Origin: Puniceibacterium antarcticum
GTDB taxonomy: Bacteria; Pseudomonadota; Alphaproteobacteria; Rhodobacterales; Rhodobacteraceae
Assembly (NCBI RefSeq): GCF_002760615.1
Contig: NZ_AWWI01000047.1
Coordinates: 62,001 to 126,000 of the forward strand
Length of the DNA stretch: 64,000 nucleotides
Reading direction: 5' to 3'
Shown here piece by piece: positions 50,956 through 59,510 of this stretch (position 1 is its first letter; every line of letters starts with the position of its first letter). The position numbers and the translations under genes were made by a program. Below the pieces are notes generated by a model, which saw nothing but the letters and a program-made list of their open reading frames with translations, was not told where the DNA came from and did no database searches.

Positions 50956-52833
50956 GTGTTTCACGTGAAACATCTGGACTTTGATGTGGTGGTTATTGGC
51001 GGTGGTCACGCCGGCTGTGAGGCTGCGCATGCTTCCGCCCGCATAGGCGCGCGCACTGCATTGGTAACGCTCAAAACGTCCGGTATCGGCGTTATGTCTT
51101 GCAACCCAGCAATTGGTGGCCTTGGAAAGGGACACCTCGTGCGCGAAATCGATGCGTTGGATGGCGTTATGGGGCGGGTTGCAGATAAGGCCGGCATCCA
51201 GTTTCGACTGCTAAATCGGAAAAAAGGCCCGGCAGTTCAGGGACCACGCGCCCAAGCCGACCGGAAAATCTATCGTACAGAAATGCTTGCGGAGACGGTT
51301 TCCTCCCCAAATCTTGACATTTTAGAGGGCGAAGTCGTCGATCTGATACTCGATGGAGATCGTGTCTGTGGCGTGTTGATGGAGGAAGGTCAGCGTCTTT
51401 TTGCTGGCTCTGTTGTTCTTACCACCGGAACGTTTCTTCGCGGTGTCATTCACATTGGCGACGTTTCGCGCCCTGGGGGCAGGATGGGCGATAAGCCCTC
51501 TGTTCGGCTGGCAGAGCGAATTGAGAGTTTTGAGCTTCGATTGGGGCGGCTGAAAACGGGCACGCCACCAAGGATTGATGGGCGAACGATTGACTGGGAG
51601 AATTTGCAATCTCAACCCGGGGATGATGATCCAGTTGTTTTCTCGTTTATGAATACGAAACCGTTTGCGCGGCAGATCTCGTGTGGCATCACTCACACAA
51701 ATGAAGCCACGCACGAAATCATCCGGAATAATCTTTCAAAATCCGCGATGTATGGTGGACACATCGAAGGGGTAGGCCCGCGATATTGCCCATCCATCGA
51801 AGATAAGGTTGTGCGGTTTGCGGATAAACCCTCTCATCAGGTATTTCTTGAGCCTGAGGGTCTTGACGACACGACGGTATATCCAAATGGAATCTCGACA
51901 TCTTTGCCCGCGGATGTGCAAGAAGCCTATGTCAGATCTATGGATGGTTTGAGCGAAGCTAAGATAGTTCAACCTGGTTACGCCATCGAATATGACTATG
52001 TAGATCCAAGGTCCCTTGACCTTCGCCTGAGTGTCAAAGGGTTGTCGGGTTTCTTTTTAGCGGGTCAGATCAATGGCACCACCGGCTATGAAGAAGCTGC
52101 GGCGCAGGGACTTGTTGCTGGCCTGAATGCGGCGCGTCATGCGATCGGGGAAGAGCCTGTTCTGTTCAGTCGCTCCGACAGCTATATCGGGGTGATGATC
52201 GATGACCTTACCTCGCGCGGTGTCACCGAGCCATATCGGATGTTCACCTCGCGCGCAGAGTTTCGGCTTTCGTTACGTGCAGACAACGCAGACCAGCGGT
52301 TAACCTCGAAGGGTATAGAAGTTGGTTGTGTTGGTGAAATGCGCCGTCATGCGTTCGAGAACAAGATGGAGCGGCTTGCCTCCGGACGGGCTTTGCTCGA
52401 ATCTAAAAGTTATACGGGCAGTCAAATCAAGGGCATGGGACTGACCGTGAGCCAAGATGGTGTGCGTAGAACTGGGTTCCAGTTGCTGTCCTTTCCTGAC
52501 ATGTCGTTCTTGAAGCTTGAAACTATGGATCCGGACTTGGCTGAAATCCAGAGTGATGTTCAGTCTCAGCTCGAAAAAGATGCGCTTTACGCCAATTATA
52601 TTGATAGGCAACAGCGAGACGTTGACGCATTGAAAAAAGATGAAGCGTTGCAGATACCGGGTGGTTTTGACTTCCTGCGCATCGAGGGTCTGTCTAACGA
52701 ATTGAAAACAAAGCTTAATGCATCTCGGCCGGCAAACATCGCACAAGCAGGCAGAGTAGAGGGTATGACACCGGCAGCGCTGACGCTCATACTTGCAAAG
52801 CTACGTCAGGCGCAAAGGGTCAAGTCAGCATGA
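50956..52833 (+). CDS. mnmG: tRNA uridine 5-carboxymethylaminomethyl modification enzyme MnmG (GidA)
   Basis: 625 residues from the first possible start. FAD motif [21 protein letters not shown] and GidA signatures [11 protein letters not shown] and [16 protein letters not shown]. The first codons (GTG TTT CAC GTG AAA CAT) encode a parS site. GTG at 50956 is possible, but GTG at 50965 sits eight bases from GGAG and may be the true start; both would be non-ATG. rsmG overlaps its stop by four bases. Confidence 0.96.
   Translation: MFHVKHLDFDVVVIGGGHAGCEAAHASARIGARTALVTLKTSGIGVMSCNPAIGGLGKGHLVREIDALDGVMGRVADKAGIQFRLLNRKKGPAVQGPRAQADRKIYRTEMLAETVSSPNLDILEGEVVDLILDGDRVCGVLMEEGQRLFAGSVVLTTGTFLRGVIHIGDVSRPGGRMGDKPSVRLAERIESFELRLGRLKTGTPPRIDGRTIDWENLQSQPGDDDPVVFSFMNTKPFARQISCGITHTNEATHEIIRNNLSKSAMYGGHIEGVGPRYCPSIEDKVVRFADKPSHQVFLEPEGLDDTTVYPNGISTSLPADVQEAYVRSMDGLSEAKIVQPGYAIEYDYVDPRSLDLRLSVKGLSGFFLAGQINGTTGYEEAAAQGLVAGLNAARHAIGEEPVLFSRSDSYIGVMIDDLTSRGVTEPYRMFTSRAEFRLSLRADNADQRLTSKGIEVGCVGEMRRHAFENKMERLASGRALLESKSYTGSQIKGMGLTVSQDGVRRTGFQLLSFPDMSFLKLETMDPDLAEIQSDVQSQLEKDALYANYIDRQQRDVDALKKDEALQIPGGFDFLRIEGLSNELKTKLNASRPANIAQAGRVEGMTPAALTLILAKLRQAQRVKSA
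50957..50972. other. Perfect parS site at the mnmG start
   Basis: TGTTTCACGTGAAACA, identical to the universal parS consensus. It overlaps the start region of mnmG and encodes FHVKH. ParB binds here to nucleate the partition complex. Confidence 0.93.
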
Positions 52834-53453
52834 GGTCATCTGATGCTGCGGACGTACTGAAAAATGTTTCACGTGAAACAGGCGAGGCGCTGCAACATTT
52901 CGTAGCAATGCTGGAAAAATGGAATCCGAAGATAAATCTTGTGGCACGCAGTACACTCCAAGATGTGTGGAACCGCCACGTTCTGGATTCTCTCCAACTT
53001 TACGAGCTTTCGCCAAACCCGGCCGAACATTGGGTGGATATTGGTAGCGGGGGCGGATTTCCGGGGATCATCATAGCCATTCTGGCAGCAGAGCGAAATC
53101 CAGGGCAACAGGTAACGCTTGTAGAGAGTGACCAGCGGAAATCAACGTTTCTTCGTCAGGTGTTGCGAGAGACGGGAACATCCGCCAAGGTCCTCTCGGA
53201 GCGTATAGAAGCTGTGCCACCACTTCAGGCAAGGACGTTAAGTGCTCGTGCGCTTTCGGATCTAGGGTCTTTGTGCAGCTATGCACATAAACATCTTTCA
53301 GAAGGTGGAACAGCGCTATTTCCTAAAGGTGCACAGTGGAAAAAAGAACTTCTGGAAGCGCGTGCGGCATGGTCTTTCTCTCTGATTGAGCATAAAAGTC
53401 GAACAGATCCCCATTCGGTCATCCTGCAAATCGGAGAGCTTGATCATGTCTGA
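52830..53453 (+). CDS. rsmG: 16S rRNA (guanine527-N7)-methyltransferase RsmG (GidB)
   Basis: 207 residues. SAM motif [16 protein letters not shown] and [21 protein letters not shown], in part, define the family. Residues 12-17 (NVSRET) are encoded by a perfect parS site, a common situation in alphaproteobacterial gidB. The ATG at 52830 overlaps mnmG by four bases; parA overlaps its 3' end by eight bases. Confidence 0.96.
   Translation: MRSSDAADVLKNVSRETGEALQHFVAMLEKWNPKINLVARSTLQDVWNRHVLDSLQLYELSPNPAEHWVDIGSGGGFPGIIIAILAAERNPGQQVTLVESDQRKSTFLRQVLRETGTSAKVLSERIEAVPPLQARTLSARALSDLGSLCSYAHKHLSEGGTALFPKGAQWKKELLEARAAWSFSLIEHKSRTDPHSVILQIGELDHV
52865..52880. other. Perfect parS site inside rsmG
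   Basis: TGTTTCACGTGAAACA, identical to the consensus, within codons 12-17 of rsmG and 0.6 kb upstream of parA. Confidence 0.93.
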
Positions 53454-54255
53454 TTCAACCCGCACTGTCGGCCCGAAAATCATAGCCATCGTTAATCAAA
53501 AAGGTGGTGTGGGAAAGACGACCACAACTATAAATTTGGGGGCCGCTCTTGTGGAAGAAGGGCTTAAAATACTTGTGGTCGATTTGGACCCCCAGGGGAA
53601 TGCCTCTACAGGACTGGGAATTGTGCCGGATGATCGCGATTTCACCAGCTATGAGCTTCTTCTTGAAAATGTTGACCTTCATGATGTGATCCAGAAAACA
53701 GACACTCAAGATCTTTTTCTTATTCCCGCAACGACGGATCTCAGCTCCGCAGACATCGAGCTTTTTTCTAATGAAAAGCGTAGCTTTCTTCTTCACGATG
53801 CTCTGCGGCAGAAAGGGATGGACGATTTTGGATTTGACTACATTCTGATCGATTGCCCACCATCTCTGAGCCTTTTGACCGTTAATGCAATGGTCGCAGC
53901 GCATTCCGTTCTAGTACCGCTACAAAGTGAATTTTTCGCGCTTGAGGGACTATCTCAGCTCATGTTAACCATTCGGGAGGTCCGTCAGACAGCGAATCCT
54001 GATCTACGGATTGAGGGTGTGGTGCTTACTATGTACGACGCCCGCAACAATTTATCGCAGCAGGTCGAAGCGGATGCGCGCGCTAACTTGGGGGATCTGG
54101 TCTTCACCTCGATCATACCTAGGAATGTTCGGGTCAGCGAGGCGCCTTCCTTTGCGCTCCCTGTCCTTGCCTATGACAGCAGTTCAAAAGGTGCAGTGGC
54201 CTATCGAAGTCTGGCCCAAGAACTTCTCAAGAAAAATACAAAAATCGCTGCCTAA
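53446..54255 (+). CDS. parA: Chromosome-partitioning ATPase ParA
   Basis: 269 residues. Deviant Walker A VNQKGGVGKTTTTINLG (17-33) with the signature lysine, and Walker B FDYILIDCPPSL. It forms DNA-bound gradients that move ParB-parS complexes after replication. The ATG at 53446 (MSDSTRTVG) is chosen over an upstream frame within rsmG; it overlaps the rsmG stop. parB starts 15 bases downstream. Confidence 0.97.
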   Translation: MSDSTRTVGPKIIAIVNQKGGVGKTTTTINLGAALVEEGLKILVVDLDPQGNASTGLGIVPDDRDFTSYELLLENVDLHDVIQKTDTQDLFLIPATTDLSSADIELFSNEKRSFLLHDALRQKGMDDFGFDYILIDCPPSLSLLTVNAMVAAHSVLVPLQSEFFALEGLSQLMLTIREVRQTANPDLRIEGVVLTMYDARNNLSQQVEADARANLGDLVFTSIIPRNVRVSEAPSFALPVLAYDSSSKGAVAYRSLAQELLKKNTKIAA

Positions 54256-54270
54256 GCACAGGGGTCATAA

Positions 54271-55197
54271 ATGTCCGAAAAAAGAGAACCTCGTCGTGGA
54301 TTGGGCCGTGGCTTGTCTGCACTCATGGCGGATGTCGAACCGCGCTCGATCCAAGGCGATGCTTTTGCGGAAGCATCGCGTAGACCGGATCGCTTGATTC
54401 CGGTTGAGCGTATCGTTCCAAATCCCGATCAGCCAAGGCGCAGTTTTACAGAAGCACATCTGACAGAGCTTGCTAATTCGATTCGGACCAAGGGCGTGAT
54501 TCAGCCTCTTATTGTGCGGCCAAAGCCCGGCGGCGAGGAAGGGTTGTACGAAATTGTTGCTGGCGAACGTCGTTGGCGCGCGGCGCAGATGGCACAGCTT
54601 CACGAAGTGCCGGTCCTGATTCGGGATTTCTCGGACACAGAGGTTTTGGAAGTCGCCATCATTGAAAACATTCAGCGTGCTGACCTGAATGCCATTGAAG
54701 AAGCGGCTGGCTATCGGCAGTTGATGACAAAGTTTGGGCACACCCAAGAAAAGATGGCCGAAGCTTTGGGTAAAAGCCGCAGTCACATTGCGAACCTGCT
54801 GCGCCTGCTGAACCTTCCTGAAGATGTTCAGACCCATGTCGTGCAAGGTACGCTGTCTGCTGGCCACGCCCGTGCATTGATTACCGCGCCGAACCCCTCG
54901 GCACTCGCATCCAGCATCGTAAAACGGGGATTGTCTGTTAGGGAAGCAGAAAAAATGTCCCGAGCAGCTTCAGAGGCCGCTGATCCAGATCGTCCGGCTC
55001 GTAGGCGATCCGAGGGCACTTTTGCTTTTGATAAAGACGCAGACACAAAATCCCTAGAAGGGGACTTGTCTGCCACACTTGGCATGTGTGTAACGATCAA
55101 TCACAAGCCCGGGCATGAGGGCGGCTGCGTCACCGTAAGCTACGATACGTTGGAGCAGCTCGATGCGCTCTGCATGCTTTTGAGTTCAGGGCGCTAG
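54271..55197 (+). CDS. parB: Chromosome-partitioning protein ParB
   Basis: 308 residues. N-terminal ParA-interacting basic patch RRGLGRGLSALM, the CTP-binding motif GERRWRA (98-104), and the parS-recognising HTH (EKMAEALGKSRSHIANLLRLL). ParB loads at parS and slides as a CTP clamp. Its stop codon shares the CTAG tetranucleotide at 55194-55197 with the convergent hemW stop, so no room exists for a terminator. Confidence 0.97.
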   Translation: MSEKREPRRGLGRGLSALMADVEPRSIQGDAFAEASRRPDRLIPVERIVPNPDQPRRSFTEAHLTELANSIRTKGVIQPLIVRPKPGGEEGLYEIVAGERRWRAAQMAQLHEVPVLIRDFSDTEVLEVAIIENIQRADLNAIEEAAGYRQLMTKFGHTQEKMAEALGKSRSHIANLLRLLNLPEDVQTHVVQGTLSAGHARALITAPNPSALASSIVKRGLSVREAEKMSRAASEAADPDRPARRRSEGTFAFDKDADTKSLEGDLSATLGMCVTINHKPGHEGGCVTVSYDTLEQLDALCMLLSSGR

Positions 55198-56360
55198 GGC
55201 AGCAGCTCTGCAATCACTGAATTCAGTAAAAGGCGTCCCTGCCGGGTCGCCCCAATACGTTCATGTGTTTGCCACAACATGCCCATCTCCTGCAATTCCC
55301 GGCACGCGGACTCTGGCAGCGCGTCGGCTGATAATTGCCGGATGCGCGCAACATCTAGTCCTTCAATTACACGCAGACCCATCATCGTGTATTCACCAGC
55401 TTGCTCCGACGGTGACAAAGCTTCAGACTGACGATCTCCGGAACCTTCTGTAGCGGCATCGATCCACTTGCCCGGCGCTGACCACGCTTCTGTGGCATAT
55501 TTTATCCCATCTACGGTTATCCGCCCATGTGCGCCTGGTCCCACGCCGGCGTAGTCACCATAATGCCAGTAGATCAGATTATGCCGGGATTCCGATCCGG
55601 GCGCAGCGTGGTTTGACACCTCATAGGCGGGCATTCCCGCCGCATCACACAACTCCTGAGTGACATCATACATGTCCGCAGCCAGGCCTTCCTCGGGCAG
55701 GCCTTTTAATCCGCCACGTTTTGCCCGATCCCCAAACGCAGTTCCCGGTTCAATGGTCAGCTGATACAGAGACAGATGATCCACGGCCATGCTGAGCGCT
55801 TCGCTGAGTTCAATCCGCCACTCTTGGAGTGACTGGTCCTGCCGCGCATAGATCAGATCAAAGCTCACCCGATCGAACACCGACCGCGCCACATCAAACG
55901 CCTTTTGCGCTTCGCCAACGTCATGCAGGCGGCCAAGCCGGCGCAGATCCTCGTTGCGCAGGGACTGAATCCCCATCGACACCCGGTTCACACCGGCATC
56001 GGCAAACCCTCGGAAGCGGCCGGCCTCAACCGACCTTGGATTGGCCTCCAGCGTGATCTCGACATCATTGGCCAGGGTCCAGGTCCGCCGCACGGCGTCC
56101 AGAACGGCAGCAACCGTTTCGGGCGCCATCAGGCTGGGCGTGCCCCCGCCAAAAAAGACCGAGTTCAGAACCCGCCCGGGCGTCAGCCGCCCGACACGTT
56201 CCACCTCGGACACCAGCGCGCGCGCCCAGCGGCCCTGATCCACCTGCGCCACCACATGCGAATTGAAGTCGCAATAGGGGCACTTGGCCTCGCAGAACGG
56301 CCAGTGGACATAAAGCCCGAACCCGCCGTTCCGCCAATCTTCGCTCAGGAGTTCAGTCAA
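55194..56360 (-). CDS. hemW: Radical SAM haem chaperone HemW (coproporphyrinogen oxidase-like)
   Basis: About 388 residues. The radical SAM motif is CEAKCPYC (Cys23, 27, 30 from the proposed start), preceded by GLYVHWPF, and it lacks the extra N-terminal region of true HemN. HemW is thought to insert haem into respiratory proteins. No ATG or GTG exists close by; I propose TTG at 56360, overlapping the rdgB stop (TTGACTGA). Base composition changes within the gene: the 3' part is GC-poorer than the 5' part. Confidence 0.9.
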   Translation of the reverse strand: MTELLSEDWRNGGFGLYVHWPFCEAKCPYCDFNSHVVAQVDQGRWARALVSEVERVGRLTPGRVLNSVFFGGGTPSLMAPETVAAVLDAVRRTWTLANDVEITLEANPRSVEAGRFRGFADAGVNRVSMGIQSLRNEDLRRLGRLHDVGEAQKAFDVARSVFDRVSFDLIYARQDQSLQEWRIELSEALSMAVDHLSLYQLTIEPGTAFGDRAKRGGLKGLPEEGLAADMYDVTQELCDAAGMPAYEVSNHAAPGSESRHNLIYWHYGDYAGVGPGAHGRITVDGIKYATEAWSAPGKWIDAATEGSGDRQSEALSPSEQAGEYTMMGLRVIEGLDVARIRQLSADALPESACRELQEMGMLWQTHERIGATRQGRLLLNSVIAELLP

Positions 56361-56964
56361 AACATCCGGCCACAAATTTGGCAAAGGCGTCAGACCGGTG
56401 CGAAATCTTGTTCTTTTCCCAACGGTCCATCTCACCAAAGGTGACATCATAGCCTGCGGGCTGAAAAATCGGATCATAGCCGTGACCCTGCGCGCCACGC
56501 ATCGGCCAGACAACCTGACCTTCCATCACGCCGGCAAACACTTCATCATGGCCATCGGGCCAGGCAAGCACCAGCGTACAGCAGAACCGCGCGGTATGCG
56601 GGGCAGGGGCGCCCTTGGCCTCCAGCAGGTCATGGGTCTTTTGCATCGCCATGACAAAATCGCGCCCCGATCCGGTTTCGGCCCAATCCGCCGTATAGAC
56701 ACCGGGCGCTTTGTCCAGCGCGTCGATCTCGATCCCGGAATCATCCGACAGAGCCGGCAGGCCGGTGGCCTGTGCTGCCGCGTGCGCCTTGATCCGCGCA
56801 TTCTCGACAAATGTGGTGCCGGTTTCTTCGGGCTCGGGCAGCGACATCTCTGCCGCGCCCACAACCTCAACCCCGTAGGGTTTCAGCAGATCGGCCATCT
56901 CTTCCAGCTTACCGGCATTATGGGTCGCGATCAGCAGCGTCTTGCCGTCGAACTTCCGGGTCAT
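56353..56964 (-). CDS. rdgB: XTP/dITP pyrophosphatase RdgB (Ham1)
   Basis: 203 residues. N-terminal substrate motif [24 protein letters not shown] and [16 protein letters not shown] are characteristic. It clears deaminated purine nucleoside triphosphates. The start at 56964 overlaps the rph stop by four bases, giving the compact rph-rdgB-hemW operon seen widely in alphaproteobacteria. Confidence 0.96.
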   Translation of the reverse strand: MTRKFDGKTLLIATHNAGKLEEMADLLKPYGVEVVGAAEMSLPEPEETGTTFVENARIKAHAAAQATGLPALSDDSGIEIDALDKAPGVYTADWAETGSGRDFVMAMQKTHDLLEAKGAPAPHTARFCCTLVLAWPDGHDEVFAGVMEGQVVWPMRGAQGHGYDPIFQPAGYDVTFGEMDRWEKNKISHRSDAFAKFVAGCFD

Positions 56965-57674
56965 GCCACGGCCTTCATCTGGGCCTCGACCAGCTCGGCC
57001 ACCCCTTTTTCCGCCAGATCCAGCAGTTGCCCCATCTGGGCGCGCGAAAACACCGACCCCTCGGCGGACATCTGCAATTCGATCATCTGACCATCGCCGC
57101 GCAGGACAAAGTTGCCGTCCACGCCGGCTTCGCTGTCCTCGGGATAGTCCAGATCCAGCACCGGCTGACCGGCATAGATTCCGCAGCTGACCGCCGCGAC
57201 TGGGGAGATCAGCGGATCGGTCACGATCTCACGCGCCTTGATCAACTTTTTCACGGCCAATTTCAGCGCAACCCAGCCCCCGGTGATGGACGCACAGCGT
57301 GTACCGCCATCTGCCTGGATCACATCGCAGTCGATGGTGATCTGCCGTTCACCCATGGCGACCCGGTCCACTCCGGCCCGCAGCGACCGCCCGATCAGAC
57401 GTTGGATTTCGACCGTCCGGCCACCCTGTTTGCCCACGGCCGCCTCGCGCCGCATCCGGCTGGTGGTCGACCTTGGCAGCATGCCATATTCTGCGGTGAC
57501 CCAGCCCAGGCCAGAGCCCTTGATGAAAGGTGGCACACGGTCTTCGATAGTCGCGGTGCACAGCACATGGGTGTCGCCCATGCGGATCAGGCAGGACCCT
57601 TCGGCATGTTTCGTGACGCCAGTCTCGATGGACACGCTGCGCATTTGGTCTAGTTTTCGTCCGGACGGTCGCAT
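56961..57674 (-). CDS. rph: Ribonuclease PH
   Basis: 237 residues. RNase PH signatures [20 protein letters not shown], in part, [15 protein letters not shown] and [19 protein letters not shown]. It is a phosphorolytic exonuclease trimming tRNA 3' ends. The start at 57674 matches the family N-terminus; a longer frame lies in the divergent promoter region. It is divergent from hrcA across 122 bases. Confidence 0.97.
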   Translation of the reverse strand: MRPSGRKLDQMRSVSIETGVTKHAEGSCLIRMGDTHVLCTATIEDRVPPFIKGSGLGWVTAEYGMLPRSTTSRMRREAAVGKQGGRTVEIQRLIGRSLRAGVDRVAMGERQITIDCDVIQADGGTRCASITGGWVALKLAVKKLIKAREIVTDPLISPVAAVSCGIYAGQPVLDLDYPEDSEAGVDGNFVLRGDGQMIELQMSAEGSVFSRAQMGQLLDLAEKGVAELVEAQMKAVA

Positions 57675-57743
57675 GGTATTTCCCCTATCGCTTTCATCGC
57701 GGGGATATAGGGCCATACCCCCCTTCCGCAACCGAAACCGCAA

Positions 57744-57771
57744 TTGACCTATCCCTGTGGGGGCCTTTAAT
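57744..57771 (+). promoter_or_regulatory. Probable sigma-70 promoter of hrcA
   Basis: TTGACC (57744-57749), a 16-base spacer and TTTAAT (57766-57771), 26 bases upstream of the hrcA ATG. No CIRCE element (TTAGCACTC-N9-GAGTGCTAA) is visible in this gap. Confidence 0.5.
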
Positions 57772-57796
57772 AGGGACGCACAATGGGCCAATTTTT

Positions 57797-58861
57797 ATGA
57801 ACGACGGCAGAACTATCTTTGATCAGATGAACGACCGCTCGCGCGAGGTGTTTCGTCGTGTGGTCGAGGGCTATCTTGACAGTGGCGAACCCGTCGGTTC
57901 GCGCACTCTGACCCGAACGCTCAGCGAAAAGGTCTCTGCCGCAACGATCAGAAACGTCATGCAGGATCTGGAATATCTAGGCCTTTTGAACAGCCCGCAT
58001 GTCAGCGCCGGTCGCATCCCCACACAGTTGGGCCTGCGGATGTTTGTGGATGGATTGCTTGAGGTTCGGGATCTGGACAATTCCGACCGCGAAAAGCTCG
58101 ATGCCACGCTCACAAACAACACCGATGATGTTGGAGGATTGCTGGACCGGATCGGATCTGCCCTGTCCGGCGTCACCCACGGCGCCTCTCTTGTCCTCAC
58201 ACCCAAGCACGAGGCACCGATCCGCCACATCGAATTCGTCAGCCTTGGCCATGACCGCTCTCTTGTGGTGCTGGTCTTTGCCGATGGTCACGTGGAAAAT
58301 CGCCTGTTCAACCCGCCGCCGGGCCAGACCCCCAGCTCCATGCGCGAGGCGGCGAATTTCCTGAACTCGTTGATCGAGGGCAAGACGCTGTCGGAACTGC
58401 GCACCGTCATGGCGACCGAGATCGCGGCGCGGCGTCAGGAAATCGACAGCCTTGCCCATGACCTCGTGGAATCCGGCCTTGCCGTCTGGGCCGCCGAAGG
58501 CGACCGCTCCGAACGTTTGATTGTGCGGGGCCGCGCGAATCTTTTGGGTGGCGACAGCCAGAATGAAGAGCTGGACAAGATTCGCAGCCTGTTTGACGAT
58601 CTTGAACGCAAGCGCGACATCGCTGAATTCCTTGAATTGACCGAGGATGGCGAAGGTGTGCGCATTTTTATCGGTTCAGAGAACAAACTTTTTTCACTTT
58701 CGGGTTCCTCTCTGGTGGTCTCTCCATATATGAACGCGGATCGTAAGATAATCGGCGCGGTGGGTGTCATCGGACCTACGCGCCTCAACTATGGACGTAT
58801 CGTGCCGATCGTGGACTACACAGCTCAGCTGGTTGGCAAGCTGATCTCCGACCGGAGGTAA
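57797..58861 (+). CDS. hrcA: Heat-inducible transcription repressor HrcA
   Basis: 354 residues. N-terminal winged helix (SREVFRRVVEGYLDSGEPVG and VSAATIRNVMQDLEYLGLL) and C-terminal GAF-like domain ending GVIGPTRLNYGRIVPIVDYTA. HrcA represses groESL-type operons through CIRCE elements. It is followed within three bases by grpE, the usual hrcA-grpE pairing. Confidence 0.97.
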   Translation: MNDGRTIFDQMNDRSREVFRRVVEGYLDSGEPVGSRTLTRTLSEKVSAATIRNVMQDLEYLGLLNSPHVSAGRIPTQLGLRMFVDGLLEVRDLDNSDREKLDATLTNNTDDVGGLLDRIGSALSGVTHGASLVLTPKHEAPIRHIEFVSLGHDRSLVVLVFADGHVENRLFNPPPGQTPSSMREAANFLNSLIEGKTLSELRTVMATEIAARRQEIDSLAHDLVESGLAVWAAEGDRSERLIVRGRANLLGGDSQNEELDKIRSLFDDLERKRDIAEFLELTEDGEGVRIFIGSENKLFSLSGSSLVVSPYMNADRKIIGAVGVIGPTRLNYGRIVPIVDYTAQLVGKLISDRR

Positions 58862-58864
58862 AGG

Positions 58865-59434
58865 ATGACTATGGCAGACCCGAGAAATGACGATTTCCTC
58901 GACGACGTGGATGACGCCACCGCCGAGGAATATGCCCAAGACCTTGAAGAGATGGATGATGCCGCCGTGGAACTAGACTCCCTGCGCGCAGAGCGTGACG
59001 AGCTTAAGGACCGTTTCATGCGAGCTCTTGCTGACGCCGAGAACTCGCGTAAGCGGGCCGACAAGGATCGCCGCGAAGCCGAGAATTACGGCGGTTCCAA
59101 GCTCGCCCGAGATTTGCTGCCGGTTTATGACAACCTGCAGCGCGCTCTGGCGACCGCCAACGACGAGCAGAAACAGATTTCGGCGGCCCTGCTCGAAGGT
59201 GTGGAACTCACGCTGCGCGAGTTGACTTCCGTGTTCAAGAAACACGGCATGACGCCGATAACACCGCAGGTCGGCGACAAGTTCGACCCGCAGCAGCATC
59301 AGGCGATGTTCGAGGCACCCTTGCCCGGCACAAAGGCCGGCGAGATCATTCAGGTCTCGGCCGAGGGCTTCATGCTCTACGACCGCCTCCTGCGCCCCGC
59401 GCAGGTTGGTGTGAGCTCGATGCCCGCCAGCTGA
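58865..59434 (+). CDS. grpE: Nucleotide exchange factor GrpE
   Basis: 189 residues. Long N-terminal coiled coil (LEEMDDAAVELDSLRAERDELKD, in part) and C-terminal beta domain with HQAMFEAPLPGTKAGEIIQV, in part. It releases ADP from DnaK. GGAGG precedes the ATG at 58865; a second ATG two codons later is possible. A degenerate parS and then a strong terminator follow the stop. Confidence 0.96.
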   Translation: MTMADPRNDDFLDDVDDATAEEYAQDLEEMDDAAVELDSLRAERDELKDRFMRALADAENSRKRADKDRREAENYGGSKLARDLLPVYDNLQRALATANDEQKQISAALLEGVELTLRELTSVFKKHGMTPITPQVGDKFDPQQHQAMFEAPLPGTKAGEIIQVSAEGFMLYDRLLRPAQVGVSSMPAS

Positions 59435-59450
59435 GGTTTCCCGTGAAACA
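59435..59450. other. Degenerate parS-like site after grpE (two mismatches)
   Basis: GGTTTCCCGTGAAACA matches the parS consensus at 14 of 16 positions, immediately after the grpE stop codon in non-coding DNA. It is 6.6 kb from the perfect site in rsmG. Confidence 0.5.
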
Positions 59451-59459
59451 GTGAACGAC

Positions 59460-59490
59460 AAAAGGGCGGGATCATTCCCGCCCTTTTTCT
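59460..59490. terminator. Bidirectional intrinsic terminator between grpE and mutS
   Basis: An 11-base perfect stem AAAGGGCGGGA / TCCCGCCCTTT with loop TCAT is followed by T residues on the plus strand and preceded by A residues (T on the minus strand), so it can stop both the hrcA-grpE and the mutS transcripts. Confidence 0.9.
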
Positions 59491-59510
59491 ATGCTTCCGT
59501 GGGACCCGGA

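Noticed and set aside
57675-57796. CIRCE element expected upstream of hrcA
   Set aside because: No TTAGCACTC-N9-GAGTGCTAA inverted repeat is visible in the rph-hrcA gap.
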